A stretch of 64,000 nucleotides of DNA from Cystobasidiopsis lactophilus (lineage: Eukaryota; Basidiomycota; Agaricostilbomycetes; Agaricostilbales; Chionosphaeraceae): NCBI GenBank assembly GCA_001599975.1, contig BCIO01000002.1, positions 3,173,883 through 3,237,882 of the forward strand. Direction: 5' to 3'. Positions 60,284-64,000 of the stretch are shown in pieces (position 1 is the stretch's first letter; every line of letters starts with the position of its first letter). The position numbers were made by a program, and so were the translations under genes. The notes under the pieces are model-generated. The model did no database searches, was not told the DNA's origin, and saw only the letters and a program-made list of their open reading frames with translations.

Positions 60284-61362
60284 ACCTGTCGGTTGGGCTT
60301 GGGTGGTCACGGGGTGAGAGGCCAGCCAGGCTCGGATCGCCGTGCTCGACATTTTCGCCGCGATCTGCTCCTCCACCGTGGCCGACCCTTGCTTCTCTGG
60401 CGACAGAATGTCGATCGTCAGCACCTCCAACGGCGGCAGATCCTCCTCGCGCCGCTTCTTGGCCACTTTATATTCCCGCAAATCTCAATATTCAAGGGCG
60501 GTGGAGAGGAAGGGAAGGCTGCTCACCAGCTTCGGCGCCTCCCATGGACTCTTGGCTGACCACCATCCCGTGGCACTCCCTCTCCGTGGCCGTGGGCCCA
60601 TACACATCTTGCAACGGCGGCAGCCACAGCACCAGCTCGGGCGGCCCAGCCACCAGGCGCAGGAAATCATGCACCGCTTTCGTCCTCGCCTCTCTGCGTT
60701 GAAACCTTCACTTTCAGCTTCTTGAGTTGACACTGAGAAAAAGAGCAAGATCGTACAGTGGTTCTAAGAGTTCCTTGTTCTTCTTCTTCTGCAAGAGTGC
60801 GTCATCTGCGAGGGCACTTTCAGTTCCGCAAAGGAGGGTGACGGCGAAAGTCCGCACCTGTAATACCGACTATGAGACGGTCCCTTGTCACCCAGGCAGA
60901 CATGGTCAAGAGGATCTTGTGGCCGGGGTGGAGGTGGTCAAAGGTGCCGCCCAAAGCCACTGTCCCGTAAAGCGCTGGCTTGGTCGACGTTGAACTCGAT
61001 GCCGGCAACCCTTGAGAGGTCGACTCCTCCCGAAACACTTGCGTAGCAGCCGACACATAGAGCTCCTCCAGCGAGCCCGTCCGCCCGCGTTTCCACAGCG
61101 ACTCCACGATCACGTCCACGGGCAAGAGCGGCTGGCCTCTTTCGGCGAACACGGAAGAGGCAGAGGTGTACAGTTGCGTGATGCAGTGCGACAGAGGGGC
61201 AAAGTCAGAGACCGGGTGCGCTGACGTCCAGGTGGAGAGGACAATCAAGAGGCGAGATTGGGTCGCTCGAGCCGCTTTCGCCACCAGATCCAAGCGGGCC
61301 CCTGACACGTCCACTGTCGGTTCTGAAAGAACGACCACCACATCGAATTGGGCCTTTGCCAT
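60278..61362 (-). CDS. CAB4: phosphopantetheine adenylyltransferase (CoA synthesis)
   Basis: Adenylates 4'-phosphopantetheine to dephospho-CoA, the penultimate step of CoA synthesis. The N-terminal part ([20 protein letters not shown]) is a fungal extension. The nucleotidyltransferase core begins at [20 protein letters not shown] with the catalytic HxGH-type TFDHLHPGH, then RLIVGIT. Introns join VGIT to [16 protein letters not shown] and on to [20 protein letters not shown], the second in phase through CT|G. Then come [29 protein letters not shown], the ISSTxxR-type motif SSTAIRAW, and [15 protein letters not shown]. It ends TQAQPTGL with a TAG at 60278-60280, inside the palindrome shared with TMA20. 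About 300 residues. Confidence 0.9.
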
Positions 61363-61451
61363 TTTAGAGTTTTTGGTTGGGAGCGAAAGACCTGAGATTC
61401 ATGCAACTTGGTTGCTCTCGACCGCCATCACGCCATCGCTGCTGCACCGCG

Positions 61452-62557
61452 ATGCCCGTCACTGTGCAAGCACTCACTGCTGAAGAAGTGAAGCGCAGAG
61501 CAAAAGCCGCCGACTTCAACAGGAGAAACGAGCTGGCCCTGCGAGAGCTCTATGGCACTTCTTGGGATGGTGTTGGCCTGACGAGCGTCAAGGACCAGTC
61601 CTACTGCGTCGCCTACAACCAGTTCACACCCATCAGATCCTTCCTCTTCTTCTGCTGGAACTTCTCCCAGGTCGTGGATTCCTTCCTGCCCAAATCAAAA
61701 GCCGAACCTTCGAAGTTGGTCTCTACCATTGCGCATTGCTTGCTTGGATGTGTGGCTCATGTGTGGCTGTCTCTAGAGCGTCTCAAATGATGGCTGCGGA
61801 GTACGCCCGACACAAATCGAGCCGGCTAAAGAAGATCTCCTGCTACTGCAACTTTGAGCGTTCAATGGCCAGGCTGGATGAAGTGCAGCCGGTCTTGACC
61901 AAGCACGGGCTGGTCGACAAGCCTTATGGAGAGCTGCTGAAGGAGTTTGTTGAGGCGTCGCCGGTGGGAGGGGACACTGGCTTCCAGCTCAAGCCGATGG
62001 GCGAGGGCAAGTTCATCCTGCACGCGACCGGCACCAAAGAATACATGAAGACGCTGGAGAGCCTCATCCGGTCAAAACCGCCGGAGTACTTTCTGATGAT
62101 GGTCATGCAAGGCCAACTGGTGTGGAACAAGGCGATGAAGTCTCGGGTGGACACTCGCTCCAAGTGAGGTCCTCCCTGACCTTGCTCCTTGTGAACCCTC
62201 GCTCATCATTGCACACCAGACTCTTCAACTACTGCCGCTTAGAGCCGGTCGACTTCTATTTCCAGAGTCGGATCCATCGGTTCAAAATGCACATCATCAA
62301 GCTCTATTCGCCTGGCTTCAAGGCTCTCCAGAGCATTCCGGGCCTGTACGAGAAGGGGGCACCCCAAGAGCTTATGGCGAAGATGTATACGGTAAGCGTA
62401 GACGCACACAGACCTTATTCTGGGCGCTGATCACAGCCCACCCCCTTTTTAGAACGCGAAGGAAGGGCGAGCTTTCGAGTTGGGGAGAGACTTGTCTTCT
62501 AGGGCGTGGTCGACGCTTAAGCGCCTCTTGTCAGGCAACAAAGACGGCGCGCCGTAG
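61452..62557 (+). CDS. unknown protein, multi-exon
   Basis: Not recognised. It likely starts MPVTVQALTAEEVKRRAKAA DFNRR; an in-frame ATG at 61401 would add a Cys/Arg-rich leader. It continues ELALRELYGTSWDGVGL. The stretch 61640-61790 is unresolved because two frames are open. Then one long open stretch reads MMAAEYARHKSSRLKKISCY, RLDEVQPVLTKHGLVDKPYG, GKFILHATGTKEYMKTLESL and PPEYFLMMVMQGQLVWNKAM. The next exon gives LFNYCRLEPVDFYFQSRIHR, MHIIKLYSPGFKALQSIPGL. The last exon, after a GTAAGC ... TTTTAG intron, gives AKEGRAFELGRDLSSRAWST LKRLLSGNKDGAP. About 330 residues, mixed helical, no signal or membrane segment. It shares a short divergent promoter with PPAT. Confidence 0.6.
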
Positions 62558-62774
62558 CATTTGCCAAATTGTTGATCACCACCAGCAGCAATTTCAAGGC
62601 GCCAAAACAACAACAAGCCGAGCCAACTTTATCTCTTGGCTCCCAACGACCTTTCAATCCTTCCAGCAGTTGCCACGTTCACTCTAGTCACTCGTTTACA
62701 CTCAAAACTGGCCACGCACGCGTGAACCCGCTTCCCTTTGCCATCAAGTCAAGCCGGCGTGCCTAAAACTCGCA
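62558..62774. other. short intergenic before the glucanase gene
   Basis: About 220 bases between two plus-strand genes. It is A/C-rich in its first half (CAACAACAAGC) and probably holds the glucanase promoter and leader. No coding signal. Confidence 0.3.
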
Positions 62775-64000
62775 ATGGCCGCCAACTATTACAATTCGGA
62801 TGCAGCGCTCTACCCTCCACAAGGCGGGTACAACCAGATCAACTACAACTCGACCGAGTCGTTCATGTCAATCCCTGAAAAGATGGAAGGCGCCCGGGGT
62901 TCGCCAGGGTTCGACGACGACTACAAGAGGAAGGACGAATCCTCCGGTCCAAACTGGCGCGCGATTCTCTTGATTGGTTCGTCTCTGCGCTTGGCCGGCC
63001 TGGCGTGAATGTGGCTCACGAGCAATGTACAGGCGCTGTTGTTCTCATTGTCGCCGGAATTGGAGGCGGAATTGCGGCTGGAGTGATCGTGTCGCGCAAT
63101 TCGTCCAAATCCAACACCACGGGCGGTGCCGCATCCCCCGGCGGGACCAACAACAATTCCTCCTCGTCGGGCGGCTCCGACTCGACTTTCACTAAAGACC
63201 CTAGACTCTTTCCTTCCTTTCCTGGGGTCTGTTATAGTCCGCCTTTCTCCAGCTTTTAGTCAGTGCTTTTGATTTTCGGGCTGAGAGGTCCAAGCGTGCC
63301 TTCTCTCGCCTTTGTGGACCAAAGACTGATATTCTGGCTGAACTCCAGTCCTAACTGTGGCGACACGATCGAAGGCGTTGTTAAAGACATACAGCTCATG
63401 TCCCAGCTAACTTCAGAGCTTCGGCTTTGTCGGTTTCCCCCCTGCCTGAAATTCTCCTGACCCAACCTCTGACCTTTGATGCAGACGGTGCCGATTGTAA
63501 TACTTCTGCTCTTGTGTTGGACGGTAAGCTCCTCTCTTCTTTGAAGGCCTCTGCGGAAGTGCTCAATCACAAGAGCAGCCATCGAGCGGACGCAAGTCAA
63601 CATGAGCGTTTTCTTGGGTCTTTACTTTGACGACACAGGTTGGCTTCTGTTCCTCTCTGCGCGAAGAACCAGGTCTGATGGCACGGACCCCTCAGCGGCC
63701 GGCGGCACCGTCTTTACCAGGCAACTGGGCGTTATCACCGCAGCGTTGAAGCAATTCGGCACCGCGCACGTTTCTGGCATTACTGTTGGCAACGAGTATA
63801 TCCTAAACGCAGTCAACGATGCGGGAGGATCGACTCGGCAATCGGCTACCATTCAGGCAGCGGCCGAGAAGATTGTGATCGCCAACATCGCCAAGACAAG
63901 AGCTGCCGTCGCCGCGCTCAACTTGGACAAGACCATTCCCATTGGCACTGGAGATGCCGGCTCGATGATCACGGAGACGCTGGGAGCCGCGTCGGACTTC
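62775..64000 (+). CDS. GH17 beta-1,3-glucanase/transferase with N-terminal membrane anchor (3' truncated)
   Basis: Cell-wall enzyme of glycoside hydrolase family 17. It starts MAANYYNSDAALYPPQGGYN and has a hydrophilic cytosolic tail (PEKMEGARGSPGF). A single anchor follows: after an intron it reads AVVLIVAGIGGGIAAGVIVS, then a Ser/Thr/Asn/Gly-rich stalk (NTTGGAASPGGTNNNSSSSG). This makes it a type II membrane protein. The GH17 domain begins with GVCYSP and NCGDTIEGVVKDIQLMSQLT, RLY-GADCNTSALVLD and MSVFLGLYFDD. The acid/base region is VSGITVGNEYILNAVND with the conserved Glu of GNE, followed by ALNLDKTIPIGTGDAGSMIT. The second catalytic Glu lies beyond the window, where the gene is cut off. 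Relatives include Scw4/Scw10/Bgl2 and membrane-anchored forms common in basidiomycetes. Confidence 0.85.

Overview
The window is nuclear DNA of a fungus, most likely a basidiomycete. The genes are typical fungal housekeeping and membrane genes. They are cut by many short introns (about 50-65 bases, usually GTGAGT/GTGCGT ... YAG), packed on both strands with short spacers, and use standard stop codons. The species cannot be fixed from the sequence alone. No rRNA, tRNA, CRISPR array, origin or convincing mobile element was seen.

Layout. 1-15 kb: the 3' part of a mitochondrial dicarboxylate carrier, a rhodanese + tyrosine phosphatase (minus), a Sel1-repeat protein, a small unknown membrane protein (minus), two tandem aquaglyceroporins, a chalcone-isomerase-like mitochondrial protein and the BAR protein Rvs161 (minus). 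15-29 kb: a Ycf1-like ABCC transporter, a wax-synthase-type MBOAT acyltransferase and uracil phosphoribosyltransferase (all minus), a Zn2Cys6 transcription factor (plus), Pam16 and a ubiquitin-interacting-motif protein (both minus). 29-43 kb: a second ABCC transporter, a glyoxalase-fold protein and a CSC1/OSCA channel (all plus), then Sly1 and a coiled-coil protein (minus). 43-56 kb: gene-poor stretches around a BTG/Tob protein and a hydrophilic unknown (minus), a tandem trio of tiny proteins starting MGCxQS (plus), a DHA2-type MFS transporter and a 670-residue unknown (minus). 56-64 kb: NAD-type malic enzyme and Tma20 (plus), phosphopantetheine adenylyltransferase (minus), an unknown (plus), and the 5' part of a membrane-anchored GH17 glucanase (plus).

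There is no operon-like or biosynthetic logic, but the window is rich in membrane transport: a carrier, two water/glycerol channels, two ABCC pumps, an osmosensitive channel and an MFS exporter. The most unusual content is (1) an apparently undescribed tandem family of about 65-residue, putatively dually lipidated proteins at 48.6-50.7 kb; and (2) extreme exon structures: a 2-base exon inside a zinc cluster, a 6-base exon in RVS161, and two 18-base exons that each encode an essential ATPase motif of one ABC transporter. Exon borders were inferred by hand from splice signals, reading phase and family conservation; those marked uncertain need RNA evidence.
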